From JBCDCB01 sp039182735 (GTDB lineage Bacteria; Planctomycetota; Phycisphaerae; Phycisphaerales; UBA1924): a DNA stretch of 64,000 bases. Positions 43,701-52,261 of the stretch are shown one piece after another. How positions within the stretch are numbered: the stretch's first letter is position 1; each line of letters begins with the position of its first letter. Both the position numbers and the translations under genes were made by a program. Under the pieces are notes generated by a model. It did no database searches and was not told the DNA's origin. It saw only the letters and a list, made by a program, of their open reading frames with translations. The DNA lies in contig JBCDCB010000012.1 of the NCBI GenBank assembly GCA_039182735.1, positions 1-64,000 of the forward strand. Direction: 5' to 3'.

Positions 43701-45392
43701 GCGCAGCGCCCGCACGATCGGATCGAGCTGCTCGTCCTCGTCCTCGGTCACCGCGGACTTCAGCGTCACCAGACGCTGCTGCATCGTCTCGTTCGACGGG
43801 TCGAAGACCAGCGCCTGCTCGTACACGTCGATCGCGCGGTCGGCCTGCTGCAGCAGCACGTACGTCTCGGCCAGACGCATCATCGCCCGCGCGTCGGGCT
43901 GATCCGAGTTGTTGACGATTTCCTCGTAAATCAACCGCGCTTCGCCGTAGTTCCGCTTCTGCAGCTGGCAATCGGCGAGCAGCAGCGACATCTCTTCCGT
44001 GCGCCGCCCGAGGGTGGATTCGAGCTGCGCGAGCTTGGCGATCGCCTCGTCGTACCGCTCTTCGATCCGCGCGATACGCGCGTCACGCAGCAGCAGCTGA
44101 TCGTTCTCGCGGTCGCCGGTGGTGTCGGCCAGGCGTTCGCGCAGACGCTTGGCGTTCTCCAGCGCCTCGCTCTTCTCTGCCTCATCGCTCGTCGCGGCGA
44201 ACTTGTCGAGGTACGCGTCGATCTGCCCGCCGAGCGCCGCCGTCCGCTGGAACGGCAGCAGGATCGACTCCAGGCTCACCGGGACGTCCGGCGCGTTCGC
44301 GACGGGTTCGAGCACCTCGACGGCCCGCTCGAAGCGGTTCAGATCACTGAGAAATCCGCCCGAGAACAGGCGCAACCCGAGATCGTCGGGGTTCGCTTCG
44401 AGACGGCGATTGATCATCGAGGCCGCCACGTCCCGACCGTCGCGGCCGAGCACCACGACCATCGTCGAACCGATCTGGCTGAGCATCTGCGGGCTGTCGG
44501 CGAACGCCCCGCCACGATCGACAAGCCCCGCGACCTCGTTCACCTCGTCCGACAACGCCGTGAGCGCTGCGCGACGCGCCGACGGCTCCGGGTTCTCGCG
44601 CACGGCGTCGCGCACACGGTTCGTCAGCTGGAACGCGCGCAGCAGCAGGGAATCGGGCATCGCCTCGAGCTGCTGGGCGAGCTCCGCGGAGGCCGCGTCC
44701 ATCGACGCGCGCATCTCCGTCTCGCGAGCATCGCGACGGTGGCGGTCCGCCTCGATGAAGTGCCAGCGCACGAGCGCGAGCCGGCTCTCCTCGTCGGTCG
44801 GGTCCACCTCGATCGCGCCGAGCAGATCCTCGCGGGCCTGCTCGCGCTGCTCCTCTTCCAGCGTGATCAGGATCATGGTGTCCACGGTCGCGAGCCCGCG
44901 GTAGCGGAGCAGGCGCTTCGTCGCGTCGTCGTCCTCGTCGAGGTCGTCGAGGCGGTCGGTGACCGCGTTGATGATCTGCGCGAGCGCCTGACGCCCGCCG
45001 CCGAACGCGCGGACACGCTCGTCGAGCTCCTCGATGTACGCCTGAAAGATCTCGGCGTCGTAGCGGCGCAGGTTCGACTTGGTCTCGAGGATCCCGAAGT
45101 ACTGCTGGTACAGCTCCTGCGCCTCGGTCGTGTTCTGCGGGACGACCTGCGTGAGGGCGTCTTCCCACTTCTCGAGATACCCATAGTTCGCCAGGTCGCG
45201 CCCGTACGCCCGCCCATAGTCCTGCGCCGCGTCGCGGTACTCGCCCGCGGCCATCGCCTCGTCCGCCCGCTGCGCCAGCCGGACCGGCTTCTTCAGGTGC
45301 ATGAACAGGCCCAGCGCGACGACCCCGCCCGCGAGCACGAGCAGACCCGCCACGAGCGCGACGACGAACTTGGTGTTGAGCTTCACAGCCAT
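40758..45392 (-). CDS. Very large TPR-repeat membrane protein of the exosortase/EPS locus
   Basis: 1544 residues with one N-terminal membrane helix ('FVVALVAGLLVLAGGVVALGLFM') and then tandem TPR-like helical pairs to the end, such as 'AMMRLAETYVLLQQADRAIDVYEQAL' and 'LNNNYAYIALVEVGDAERALPHAEEAARL'. AGGGG upstream supports the ATG at 45392. Large TPR proteins (PrsT-like) are typical of exosortase-linked exopolysaccharide loci and are thought to scaffold the secretion machinery. It lies between the EpsI-like and Wzc-like genes on the same strand. Confidence 0.87.
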   Translation of the reverse strand: MAVKLNTKFVVALVAGLLVLAGGVVALGLFMHLKKPVRLAQRADEAMAAGEYRDAAQDYGRAYGRDLANYGYLEKWEDALTQVVPQNTTEAQELYQQYFGILETKSNLRRYDAEIFQAYIEELDERVRAFGGGRQALAQIINAVTDRLDDLDEDDDATKRLLRYRGLATVDTMILITLEEEQREQAREDLLGAIEVDPTDEESRLALVRWHFIEADRHRRDARETEMRASMDAASAELAQQLEAMPDSLLLRAFQLTNRVRDAVRENPEPSARRAALTALSDEVNEVAGLVDRGGAFADSPQMLSQIGSTMVVVLGRDGRDVAASMINRRLEANPDDLGLRLFSGGFLSDLNRFERAVEVLEPVANAPDVPVSLESILLPFQRTAALGGQIDAYLDKFAATSDEAEKSEALENAKRLRERLADTTGDRENDQLLLRDARIARIEERYDEAIAKLAQLESTLGRRTEEMSLLLADCQLQKRNYGEARLIYEEIVNNSDQPDARAMMRLAETYVLLQQADRAIDVYEQALVFDPSNETMQQRLVTLKSAVTEDEDEQLDPIVRALRAARDRITAQDVAGAKALLEPVYEEFPGDLRLVQNLASIESALGNRERALEILDDGIAANPGSDRLRAMRVQLASTDPEQAARDYIASLDAPEHIKAIELAKALRMLGKRDEASAELARAVELAPDAPEVIEAQFLDAAGRQDLEEARRVVRRAAAANADQVDGLLFQGRLQLLEGDFQNALLSFEQVVQRVPYNPPAWRLLGSSQQQLGRLVDAVESYRRAYEGNPSDAQTAKEYAAVLIKLNRGAEALAVVEPEAGALRFVRNDPDLGELYLQLEAEFGDAAEATEMRERMFATDPSRTQNALALFRLYLEEERLDDAQSVIDAIGDADDVRPLVLTALRAQLLEARGDSEGALATYRSYVEDLPEDADDRTKLEGWLTYGEYLVAQGDSAGGVEAYEKARAFQAGSDAQADRRLGDHFFRMASNLSSAASAAEVGRAIERAARLKTESDAAFERAAQAYRAVLDSDLESESLEQAVAKRLAETHGRLRQFEEANAVLASVPSQSDAEILMLRSNIERSRGDDRAARRFLDEAVAIDPSDPSPFMQRALFNLNDETMFSDVLQDLDQVVRLRPGLIRAWSLRYQLYKRRAQFDQALAELRNGIEVNPDSTDLRGLLVTELLALGRMEEAQREALEVVERRPDDTRWLGGAARIFADNGQHGPASELFRRLYAMEQTPENAALLLDSLLRAPTTPSRAEVNRLRAEVDKIAGLAVGETMLIARANMFLGDDDFARNAAFAALDRVGDSGELARFWLRDVQLMFQNPNVVFQNVRSVIDAGRTNNPFLRTYVVTQRYLRGEDRQRVLDDLASIEATNPDPRTMLEIYRSRSRALYDLRRYDECLVALDAALEISPSDIELNNNYAYIALVEVGDAERALPHAEEAARLAPVNSTVLDTLGFVYLKLDRPREARTVLERALQTADAPREAFIAHVHLGKAAVELSDLRVAREHADAAEAIGREHQSVVDEFGEDLEELKAML

Positions 45393-45441
45393 CTCGTAGA
45401 ACCCCTTGCGCACCCAGACCCCGGGCGCCAACCTCACTTCG

Positions 45442-45528
45442 TCACCCGGCGGGCGCGTGTTCGCGCCGGAGACCGGGTTTCTCCATCTTCTCCGCGATCG
45501 GCGCCGACTCCTCGCGCCGTCTCATCAT
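45442..45528 (-). CDS. Possible 28-residue charged peptide between epsI-like and TPR genes
   Basis: The ORF starts ATGATG with GGAGTAAGG just upstream and reads 'MMRRREESAPIAEKMEKPGL...' to a TGA at 45442. It sits in the 182-base gap between two co-directional genes. It is charged and has no signal or membrane segment. The ribosome-binding site is good, but nothing else supports it; chance cannot be excluded. Confidence 0.25.
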   Translation of the reverse strand: MMRRREESAPIAEKMEKPGLRREHAPAG

Positions 45529-45574
45529 CCTTACTCCGCCCGCGACCCCTCCGTGGGCCGCGCGTCCCGTTCCC

Positions 45575-46417
45575 TCAGGACGCATCGGTCCTCGGGTACC
45601 GCCCCTCGGTGACGTCCACCCAGTCGGGCACGCACCGCATGATCTCGGGCAGCATCTCCTGCAGCAGGCTCGCCACCGCCTCGCCCAGCTCCTCCGCGCT
45701 CTCCACGCTGGGAGAGGTGAACTGGACCTTCGCGTAGTACGCATAGTCATCATCGAGGTTGAACGCCAGCACGCGGACGCCGTTCGCCGACGCCACCACA
45801 CCGCCGTTGGCGATGAAGAAGTACCCCGCGTAAAAACTCGCCTCGTGCTGCTGGTTGCGGAAGGGCGTCACGCGGATCGACAGATCCTCCACGCCCCGCG
45901 GCATGCGCACCCGCGAGTGCGTCACCGGGCTCCGCATCGTGTACAGGTCGCCGTGCACCTCGCGATCCACGTCCCGCGCCGGCGCCAGCAGCGACGGATC
46001 GATCGGGACCCGGATCTCCCGCGACGGGCCCGCCTGCTCCCACCCAGCGCCCACCAGGCACCGCTCGGGCACGTGCGGCACCGTGTCGATCATCCCCGTG
46101 TAGTACGCGCAGTGCAGATCGATCAGCACCTCTTTGCCGTTGATCGGCTCCTTGCTCATGTAATGCCGCGAGATGTAGTTGTCCGTCCCGAGCTCTTCCA
46201 CCGCCTCCTTGGACATGATCTCGTCACGCCCGACCCGCTTCCACGACGGGAGCTCCGCCGGCAGCTGGTGGAACTGACGGTTCTCCGGCGCGTGGATCTC
46301 CAGCTTGCGGAAGTGCATCCCCCCGAGGTTCTGCACCAGCGCGATCCCCACGGCGGAGGACGCCAGGATCAGCGTCGCGGCCACCGTCGCCGGGTTCATC
46401 AACGAGAACGGCTTCAC
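45575..46417 (-). CDS. EpsI-like exosortase-associated protein (DUF3485)
   Basis: 280 residues with an N-terminal membrane anchor (about residues 10-30). The conserved core 'DLHCAYYTGMIDTVPHVPERCLVGAGW' resembles the EpsI/exosortase-associated family pattern (YT...H.PE.CL.G.GW), with a late beta region and 'YYAKVQFTSPSV'. EpsI domains are encoded beside, or fused to, exosortases and are expected to act in the same envelope process. Its ATG overlaps the exosortase stop (ATGA), strong evidence of coupling. Confidence 0.85.
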   Translation of the reverse strand: MKPFSLMNPATVAATLILASSAVGIALVQNLGGMHFRKLEIHAPENRQFHQLPAELPSWKRVGRDEIMSKEAVEELGTDNYISRHYMSKEPINGKEVLIDLHCAYYTGMIDTVPHVPERCLVGAGWEQAGPSREIRVPIDPSLLAPARDVDREVHGDLYTMRSPVTHSRVRMPRGVEDLSIRVTPFRNQQHEASFYAGYFFIANGGVVASANGVRVLAFNLDDDYAYYAKVQFTSPSVESAEELGEAVASLLQEMLPEIMRCVPDWVDVTEGRYPRTDAS

Positions 46418-47415
46418 GATTCGCCTTCCTCTCCGGGCTCCTGCACCACGCGGTTCAGCGCGTACACGCAGCCCATAAACAGCATGAACGACGGCACCAG
46501 CAGCACCATGCCGATCAGCATGTGCGCATCACCCGTCGCGAGTTCCGGATCGATCAGCGTCGCCAGACCGAGCACCGCCACACGCACGATGTTCATCCCG
46601 AGCGCCACCGGCAGCGCCAGCAAAATCACCGCGATCCGCTGCCACCAGTTCTTGCACCCGAACATCGCCACCGCGCCGGCCAACGCGAAGAACGCGATCA
46701 CCATGCGCATCCCGCTGCACGCCTCGGCGACGTTCAGCGCGTGCTCCTCACCGTTCGCGAAGACCGTCAGCACGTTCCCCGCGCGATCCACGTCGAGCCC
46801 CACCATCGTCAGCAGCGCCTCTGAGCCCTGCGACGCCAGCAGCTTCAGCCCCCACGTGATCTTGTTCATCACCATCTCGGAGATCGTCACGCCGAACGCG
46901 AGGTACCCGATCGGCATGACCAGCGAACGCAGCACGCGCGGCCCGACGAGCATCGCGACGAGCCCGCCGATCGCCAGCAGCATCGCCGCGCCTTGGAACA
47001 TGTGGTTGCTGAACCCGATCAGGAAGTACGCGTAGCACACGATGCCCAACGCCAGCGCCGACGCGCCGGGCCAGAACACCGCCTTGGGCTGCCCGAAGAT
47101 CCGCTCGCGCTGCTTCCACACGAAGTAGATGCTGATGAACGGCACGATGTACGAGTGGCCCCAATCCTCCAGCTTCGACGCCGACCACCCGCCGGGACCG
47201 AGCTGACGATCGATCCAGCGAAAGTACACGCCCACGAACGACGCGATCAGGATCCCGAACACGATCAGTTCGCTGCGCGAGAACCCCTCCCACACCGCGC
47301 GCTTGGCACCGGCATCGGACGCGGGCATCGCCGCCGGGTTCGCTCCGATCGCGCTCGCCATCAGCGACGCACCCCGGGCACACAGCTCTCGAACCTCATG
47401 TTCGGCACCGAACAT
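46414..47415 (-). CDS. Exosortase (XrtA/EpsH-type transpeptidase)
   Basis: About 333 residues with eight or more membrane helices. The exosortase catalytic triad is intact: Cys in 'NVAEACSGMRMVIAF', Arg in 'LGMNIVRVAVLG' and His in 'TGDAHMLIGM'. It cleaves and transfers proteins with PEP-CTERM-like tails; two candidates with PAPG...RRRR tails are encoded at 9335 and 11829. The ATG at 47415 follows GGGAGAGG directly; the ATG at 47361 is an alternative. It lies downstream of the Wza-like gene, as usual for exosortase loci coupled to exopolysaccharide export. Confidence 0.9.
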   Translation of the reverse strand: MFGAEHEVRELCARGASLMASAIGANPAAMPASDAGAKRAVWEGFSRSELIVFGILIASFVGVYFRWIDRQLGPGGWSASKLEDWGHSYIVPFISIYFVWKQRERIFGQPKAVFWPGASALALGIVCYAYFLIGFSNHMFQGAAMLLAIGGLVAMLVGPRVLRSLVMPIGYLAFGVTISEMVMNKITWGLKLLASQGSEALLTMVGLDVDRAGNVLTVFANGEEHALNVAEACSGMRMVIAFFALAGAVAMFGCKNWWQRIAVILLALPVALGMNIVRVAVLGLATLIDPELATGDAHMLIGMVLLVPSFMLFMGCVYALNRVVQEPGEEGES

Positions 47416-47643
47416 CCTCTCCCATGTGCTGCCCGGCTGACCCTCCGGGCTCGCACACCATAGGTCCCAAAACGCGTGCGCCAAGACCCAACCCGACCGC
47501 AAACGGGAAGCACACCGCTGAATACGTTCGTCCTCGGCCCGTGTTCGCGCCCGCGAGACCCCCGCACGCGATTCCCGCACCGATCGCGCCGCCGATCGCC
47601 GCGCAATCGCTACAGAAAGATGTTCGAAGTCCGGTCGGGTCGC

Positions 47644-49338
47644 TCAGCCGCCACCGACGTTCGAAGGCGGTGCGCCGAAGACATCGTTGCCGAAGTTCCG
47701 GTCCAGCAGGAAACCGAAGCCGTACGAGGCCCGGAACCCCCCACGAATCACCGCCAGCGGCGTCGCCCAGAAGTTCGTGCCCACGTTCACCACGTCGTCG
47801 GGCTTCAGGAACAGGTCCGGCTGGGTCCCGTCCATGATCGCCTTCAGGTTCAGACGCACCGTCGCCTGGCGGTCATCGCCGATCATCCGCGTGAGGTCCA
47901 CACGCTCGGGGATGCCCACCGCCGACAGACCGCCCGCGGAAATGATCGCCTTGGTGAGCGTCATCCGCCCCACCACCGGCAGGGCGTACACCCCGGGCCG
48001 GAAGATGCCCGGGCCGCCAACGTACACCAGCCCCGTCTCCGGGCCCGGCACGTTGATCACGTCGCCCGGGCGGATCACGATGTTGTACTGCGCCACGCCC
48101 TGCAGCAACGGGCCCACCGGGACCTCGATCACACGCTGCGTGATCAGATCGTCCGCCGTGGGTGGCGCGTCGATCAGCGGATCCTCGCCCTCGGGCAGGC
48201 CCGCCTGCGCGCTCGTCGCCTGGCGCGTCACCTGCACCCAACGACCGTTGAGGAACATCCACTCCGTCACGCCCGCTTCCGGCGCCGAAACACCCTGCAC
48301 GCCCTGCGCGCTCGGCGTCCGCGCCGGTGAACCCGGCAGATCGATGATCGGTTCTTGCCCCGCATCGCTCGCGGGCTGCAACGCCGCGCTGGCGCGAGAG
48401 TCGTTCTGAGAAACACGCGACTCCGGCTGCACGCTGAAGGGGCGCGGCGAGTCGCTCGCCGACCACACGTCCACCACCGGCGCTCCGCCCGCGTTCCCGA
48501 ACGCCGAAAGCCCGATCACCCCGCCCTCGCCGTCGGTTTGTTCCGGCGCGGTCAGTTCGTCGATCAGGTCGCGGATGCTCTGCCCGTCGCTCGGGTCCTC
48601 CATCGGGACGCCGTCGCTGTCCGGCTCCTCGCCTCGACCGCCTCCGGGCTCGAGACGACCGCGCGTCACCTCTTCGCTCAGCGGGACCTGGCGGATCACA
48701 AAGACCGACTTCAGCGTCGGGGGCACGCCGCCCGCGTCCGTGATCGCCTGCAGCAACCGGTAATCCGGGAAGGGCACTGCGAAGCGCCCCACGTTGGGCA
48801 CCGAGCCGAAAATGCTGAACGTCTCTTCGCGGCGGTTGAGCAGCTGCACCGTCACCAGCGGGTCGTCGAGAATCTGCGCGTTGACGATCGCCTCGGCGAC
48901 CGCGATCTCGATCTCCGCGCGCGTCAGGTCGAGCACGAAGATCTGCCCGATCTGCGGGATGTCGATGAACCCGCGCGCCGACACCGGACGCTGGTACGAA
49001 CCCGGCGCGCCCGCGTCGAGAAAGTCGAAGATGTCCACCTGCACGAAGTCGCCAGACGACACGCGGTAATCGATCGGCTCCGGGATCAGGTCGTCCGGCA
49101 TCACCGGCGTCGTGTCCACGAAGTCGCCCGTGTCGCGCTCGATCACGTCGATCCGCTCCAGCACCGGGACGATCGTCGGCGTGTGCTCCCACCGCCCAAC
49201 CACCGACGGATCGATCAAAAACCCGTCCGATTCGATGCACCCGACCATGCCGGACGTCATCACCGCGCCGAGCGCCGCGGCGCACAGCATCGCGCGCCTG
49301 CGGACCGTCGAGCCAACCTTCGTGCCGCACCCACCCAC
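47644..49338 (-). CDS. Wza-like polysaccharide export lipoprotein (SLBB domains)
   Basis: 564 residues; the GTG start has GGGAG nine bases upstream. The signal is lipoprotein-type with lipobox 'GMVGC'. The poly_export domain begins 'YRVSSGDFVQVDIFDFLDAG'. SLBB-like domains follow at 'FGSVPNVGRFAVPFPDYRLLQAITDAGG' and 'YVGGPGIFRPGVYALPVVGRMTLTKAIISAGGL'. Between them is an insertion of about 200 residues rich in Pro, Ser and acidic residues, unusual for Wza. It would form the outer-membrane exit for the polysaccharide. It is the first gene of the minus-strand block. Confidence 0.9.
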   Translation of the reverse strand: MGGCGTKVGSTVRRRAMLCAAALGAVMTSGMVGCIESDGFLIDPSVVGRWEHTPTIVPVLERIDVIERDTGDFVDTTPVMPDDLIPEPIDYRVSSGDFVQVDIFDFLDAGAPGSYQRPVSARGFIDIPQIGQIFVLDLTRAEIEIAVAEAIVNAQILDDPLVTVQLLNRREETFSIFGSVPNVGRFAVPFPDYRLLQAITDAGGVPPTLKSVFVIRQVPLSEEVTRGRLEPGGGRGEEPDSDGVPMEDPSDGQSIRDLIDELTAPEQTDGEGGVIGLSAFGNAGGAPVVDVWSASDSPRPFSVQPESRVSQNDSRASAALQPASDAGQEPIIDLPGSPARTPSAQGVQGVSAPEAGVTEWMFLNGRWVQVTRQATSAQAGLPEGEDPLIDAPPTADDLITQRVIEVPVGPLLQGVAQYNIVIRPGDVINVPGPETGLVYVGGPGIFRPGVYALPVVGRMTLTKAIISAGGLSAVGIPERVDLTRMIGDDRQATVRLNLKAIMDGTQPDLFLKPDDVVNVGTNFWATPLAVIRGGFRASYGFGFLLDRNFGNDVFGAPPSNVGGG

Positions 49339-49549
49339 GGGCGTCTCCCTTCAAACCTCACGACCGCCCAGAAACCGGGCCGCCGTGCGCGCGCATCCGC
49401 GACCGACTCGGACCCATATCGACCGCCAACCCCACCCGGGTTGATCGGCGAGACGCCAACAGGGGCGAAAATCTCGGACCATCACCCTCGCACGGACCGG
49501 GTTCCTCGACCGCAAGCCCGGCGAACGCCGACACCTATACTCGAATCCA

Positions 49550-50632
49550 ATGCCTGTTGTTCAGCCAGATCCATCGACGCCGCACGCCAAGACCCTCGCC
49601 AGGCACCCCAGGCCCGCGGGCGGTGACCCCGTCAAACGCCTCGACAAACCCACCCTGTCACTTTCCGACCGCGTCATCAACAACCAGACGCAGCAATTGC
49701 GCTCCCGACGCAAGCCCTCATGGCTCCGCGCCAAGGTCCCCGGCGGGCAGGCCTATCTCGACCTCAAAGCCAATATCGAACAGCACGGCCTCTTTACCGT
49801 CTGCCAGGAGGCCAACTGCCCCAACATGGGAGAGTGCTGGGCGCGAGGCGTCGCCACCATCATGATCCTCGGCGACACCTGCACCCGCGCCTGCGGCTTC
49901 TGCAACGTCAAGACCGGCAAACCGCCCGTCCTCGACACCGACGAGCCACGCCGCGTCGCAGAATCCATGCGGCTCATGGTCGAAACCAGCAAGCTCAAGC
50001 ACGTCGTCATCACCAGCGTGAACCGCGACGAGCTCCGTGACGGCGGCGCCGCCATCTGGGCCGAGACCATCACCCGCACGCGCGACATGTCCCCCGGGCT
50101 CTCCATCGAGGTCCTCATCCCCGACTTCATGGGCAACTGGGACGCGCTGCAAGACGTGATCGACGCGCGTCCCGAGATCCTCAACCACAACCTCGAGACC
50201 GTCCCGCGCATGTACCCCGCCGTACGACCCAGCGCCAAGTACGACCGCAGCGTCGAACTGCTCCGGCGGTGCAAGGACGCCGGGCTTGTGACGAAGACCG
50301 GCATCATGGTCGGCATCGGCGAGAAGGACCACGAGGTCATCGAGCTGATGCGATCGCTCCGCGAAGCCGCCGACACCGACATCCTCACGATCGGGCAGTA
50401 CCTGCAGCCCACGCCGAACCATCTTCCGATCGATCGGTGGGTCGAGCCCTCGACGTTCGAGATGTACAAAGAGCGTGGGCTCGAACTCGGGTTCAAGGTC
50501 GTCGAGTCGGGCCCGATGGTGCGTTCGAGCTACCTCGCCGACAAGCAGGCCGACGCGCTCACCGACATCGAGGCGCGCCGCTCGCTACAGAAAGTTGACG
50601 AGCTCATCGCCGAGTCAAAGAAGAACGCCTGA
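49550..50632 (+). CDS. lipA: Lipoyl synthase
   Basis: 360 residues. Both iron-sulfur sites are present: the auxiliary cluster 'CQEANCPNMGEC' and the radical-SAM 'CTRACGFCNVKTGKP'. 'LNHNLETVPRMYP' and 'TKTGIMVGIGE' are further LipA signatures, as is the C-terminal 'GPMVRSSYLADKQ'. It inserts sulfur into octanoyl chains on carrier proteins to make lipoyl cofactor. The N-terminal extension of about 55 residues is long for the family. TATACT at 49536-49541 ends only eight bases before the ATG, hinting at a leaderless transcript. Confidence 0.96.
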   Translation: MPVVQPDPSTPHAKTLARHPRPAGGDPVKRLDKPTLSLSDRVINNQTQQLRSRRKPSWLRAKVPGGQAYLDLKANIEQHGLFTVCQEANCPNMGECWARGVATIMILGDTCTRACGFCNVKTGKPPVLDTDEPRRVAESMRLMVETSKLKHVVITSVNRDELRDGGAAIWAETITRTRDMSPGLSIEVLIPDFMGNWDALQDVIDARPEILNHNLETVPRMYPAVRPSAKYDRSVELLRRCKDAGLVTKTGIMVGIGEKDHEVIELMRSLREAADTDILTIGQYLQPTPNHLPIDRWVEPSTFEMYKERGLELGFKVVESGPMVRSSYLADKQADALTDIEARRSLQKVDELIAESKKNA

Positions 50633-50646
50633 AGGAGTGACGCGAC

Positions 50647-51207
50647 TCAGCGCGCCGCGACGCCGCTACGCGTCTCGAGCTCGGGCGTCACCGGCGTGAT
50701 CGGCGTGCGTCGCATCGCCTCGAACCGCCCCGCGAGCGCGAGCCTCGGATCACCGAGTTCACCCGCGAAGGCCGAGCGCACCACCGCGCGGAGATCGACA
50801 TCCACGACGATCGTCTCATTCGTGCGCGCCACGATGGTCGCGCTCCCGCTCAGGTCCGCCGAGCGCGGCTCCCCGCGCGACGCGTGCTCCACCAACCACC
50901 CGCGCGCGCCGTACATCGGCTCAACGCCGAACTCGAGCGTCGTGCCAGCCCGCGCTTCGCTCGGGATCGACAGCAGCCACGTCTCGCGCTGGTACGTCGC
51001 GTGGTCGTAGGTCGTGTCGCGTTCGATCGCCACGACGTCCTGCTGCGCGTCCGGCGTCAACGCGTACAGCGACGCGCGATCGATCGTCGCGAACGTCGGC
51101 TTCGCGCCACGCACCCACACGTTCGTCTCGACCGTCTCGTGCTGACACCCGCCCAGCAGCGCCGCACCGAGGACCATCGCACAAGCCGACTTCGCGTTGA
51201 TTCGCAT
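50647..51207 (-). CDS. Hypothetical lipoprotein
   Basis: 186 residues with a lipoprotein signal (lipobox 'LLGGC' at about residues 17-21). No family was recognised for the mature part, which contains 'YDHATYQRETWLLSIPSEARAG' and 'TIVVDVDLRAVV' and looks beta-rich. A G-rich ribosome-binding site (GGGGGG) precedes the ATG. The stop converges on lipA with a 14-base gap. Confidence 0.72.
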   Translation of the reverse strand: MRINAKSACAMVLGAALLGGCQHETVETNVWVRGAKPTFATIDRASLYALTPDAQQDVVAIERDTTYDHATYQRETWLLSIPSEARAGTTLEFGVEPMYGARGWLVEHASRGEPRSADLSGSATIVARTNETIVVDVDLRAVVRSAFAGELGDPRLALAGRFEAMRRTPITPVTPELETRSGVAAR

Positions 51208-51211
51208 GCGA

Positions 51212-51706
51212 TCAGCCCCCCTCTTCTTCCGCGTTCAGCGGTTCTGGCACGCCGGCTTCCCACCAGAGCAGGTCCGCCGGCTCGATGACAACGGGCTCTC
51301 GAAAGCGAACGCCCGCTCCTTGTCCGCGCTCGCCCGCTTCCCACGGAACAAACTCTACAAGTCGGCCCATGTCATCGAAGACGAACTCTGTGCCATCGCC
51401 CTCTGACGTCCACCGATTCTGAAGGATGACCTCACCGTTGCGAGTGAAATACGTCTGGGATATCAGCTTGCCGTGCCGCCAGAACTCCCACATGCGGGCA
51501 GCACCGTCGGGTTCCCACAACACCGTGACTTCGATCGTCTCCTCGCCGCGTGATTCGAACCGAACATCGCTGACCTGAGTCCAGCAGTCTTTCAAACTGT
51601 CATCGTCTGCGTGCGCGATGCGTTCGCCGACGCCGGAGGCGCCAAGCAAGTACGCAGCCATCACGAGAACCGCGAACATGGCGTTCCTTCGCATGCGATT
51701 TCCCAT
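51212..51706 (-). CDS. Hypothetical secreted protein
   Basis: About 164 residues with a signal peptide ('MFAVLVMAAYLLGASG...IAHA'). The mature part contains 'VLWEPDGAARMWEFWRHGKLISQTYFTRNGEV' (two stretches), reminiscent of MORN-like or toxin-immunity-type 'G.l....y..G.' repeats, and ends in an acidic tail. The start may be at 51706 or 51694. It lies four bases upstream of the lipoprotein gene, so the two are probably co-transcribed. Function is unknown. Confidence 0.65.
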   Translation of the reverse strand: MGNRMRRNAMFAVLVMAAYLLGASGVGERIAHADDDSLKDCWTQVSDVRFESRGEETIEVTVLWEPDGAARMWEFWRHGKLISQTYFTRNGEVILQNRWTSEGDGTEFVFDDMGRLVEFVPWEAGERGQGAGVRFREPVVIEPADLLWWEAGVPEPLNAEEEGG

Positions 51707-51717
51707 CGGCCCGCGCG

Positions 51718-52149
51718 TCACAGCCCGGCCATTTTCCGCAGCAGCGTGTCGAGCCGCTTCGGCACGTCCATCACGCTCAGCCGCGACTGCTTCACCAGCA
51801 TGAACTCCGCAAACCGTTCGTCCGCCTTGATCTCTTTCAGCGTCACCGGCGTCTTCGCGCGCCTGGTCGCCTTCACATCAAACAGCGGCGCCTTGGGCAG
51901 ACCCTCGTCCGTCTCGCCCGCGTCGGGAAACGCGGGGTCCGCGTAGACGTCGCTCACGATCGTCGCGAGCCCGACGATCGCCTTCTCCTTGCCCGTGTGA
52001 TAGATGAACGCCTCGTCGCCCTTCTTCACGGTGCGCATCGCCATCCGTGCGCTCGGGTTCTTCACGCCATCCCACGGCTCGCGCTTCGCCGCGACGAGAT
52101 CGTCGTACGAGAAGTCGTCCGGTTCGGTCTTGAGCAGGAAGGTCGCCAT
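51718..52149 (-). CDS. EVE (YTH-like) domain protein
   Basis: 143 residues from the ATG giving 'MATFLLKTEPDDFSYDDL'. The full domain is present: 'WDGVKNPSARMAMRTVKKGDEAFIYHTG', 'IVGLATIVSDVYADP' and 'FAEFMLVKQSRLSVMDV'. EVE domains bind modified bases in nucleic acids; stand-alone bacterial forms are widespread and of uncertain role. Its neighbours give no restriction or defence context. It lies just beyond the terminator of the Cys-repeat gene. Confidence 0.92.
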   Translation of the reverse strand: MATFLLKTEPDDFSYDDLVAAKREPWDGVKNPSARMAMRTVKKGDEAFIYHTGKEKAIVGLATIVSDVYADPAFPDAGETDEGLPKAPLFDVKATRRAKTPVTLKEIKADERFAEFMLVKQSRLSVMDVPKRLDTLLRKMAGL

Positions 52150-52189
52150 GCTCGGACTGTACCGGCTGGCGGCGCGCGCGTGGCGTCTC

Positions 52190-52228
52190 GCAAATGACAA
52201 ACGCCCCGCCGAGCGAACTCGACGGGGC
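52190..52228 (-). terminator. Strong UUCG-loop terminator of the Cys-repeat gene
   Basis: Read on the minus strand, a 12-base-pair stem (CGCCCCGTCGAG / CTCGGCGGGGCG, one wobble pair) closes a UUCG tetraloop and runs into TTTGTCATTTG. It lies 34 bases downstream of the stop at 52262. The stable tetraloop suggests a highly expressed transcript. Confidence 0.85.
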
Positions 52229-52261
52229 GCGGATCACAGTTCGGTGATTGGCGTCACTCGC

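Noticed and set aside
51551..51570. T-arm-like sequence 'gattcgaaccg' suggesting a tRNA
   Set aside because: No acceptor, D or anticodon stems around it; it lies inside a coding region.
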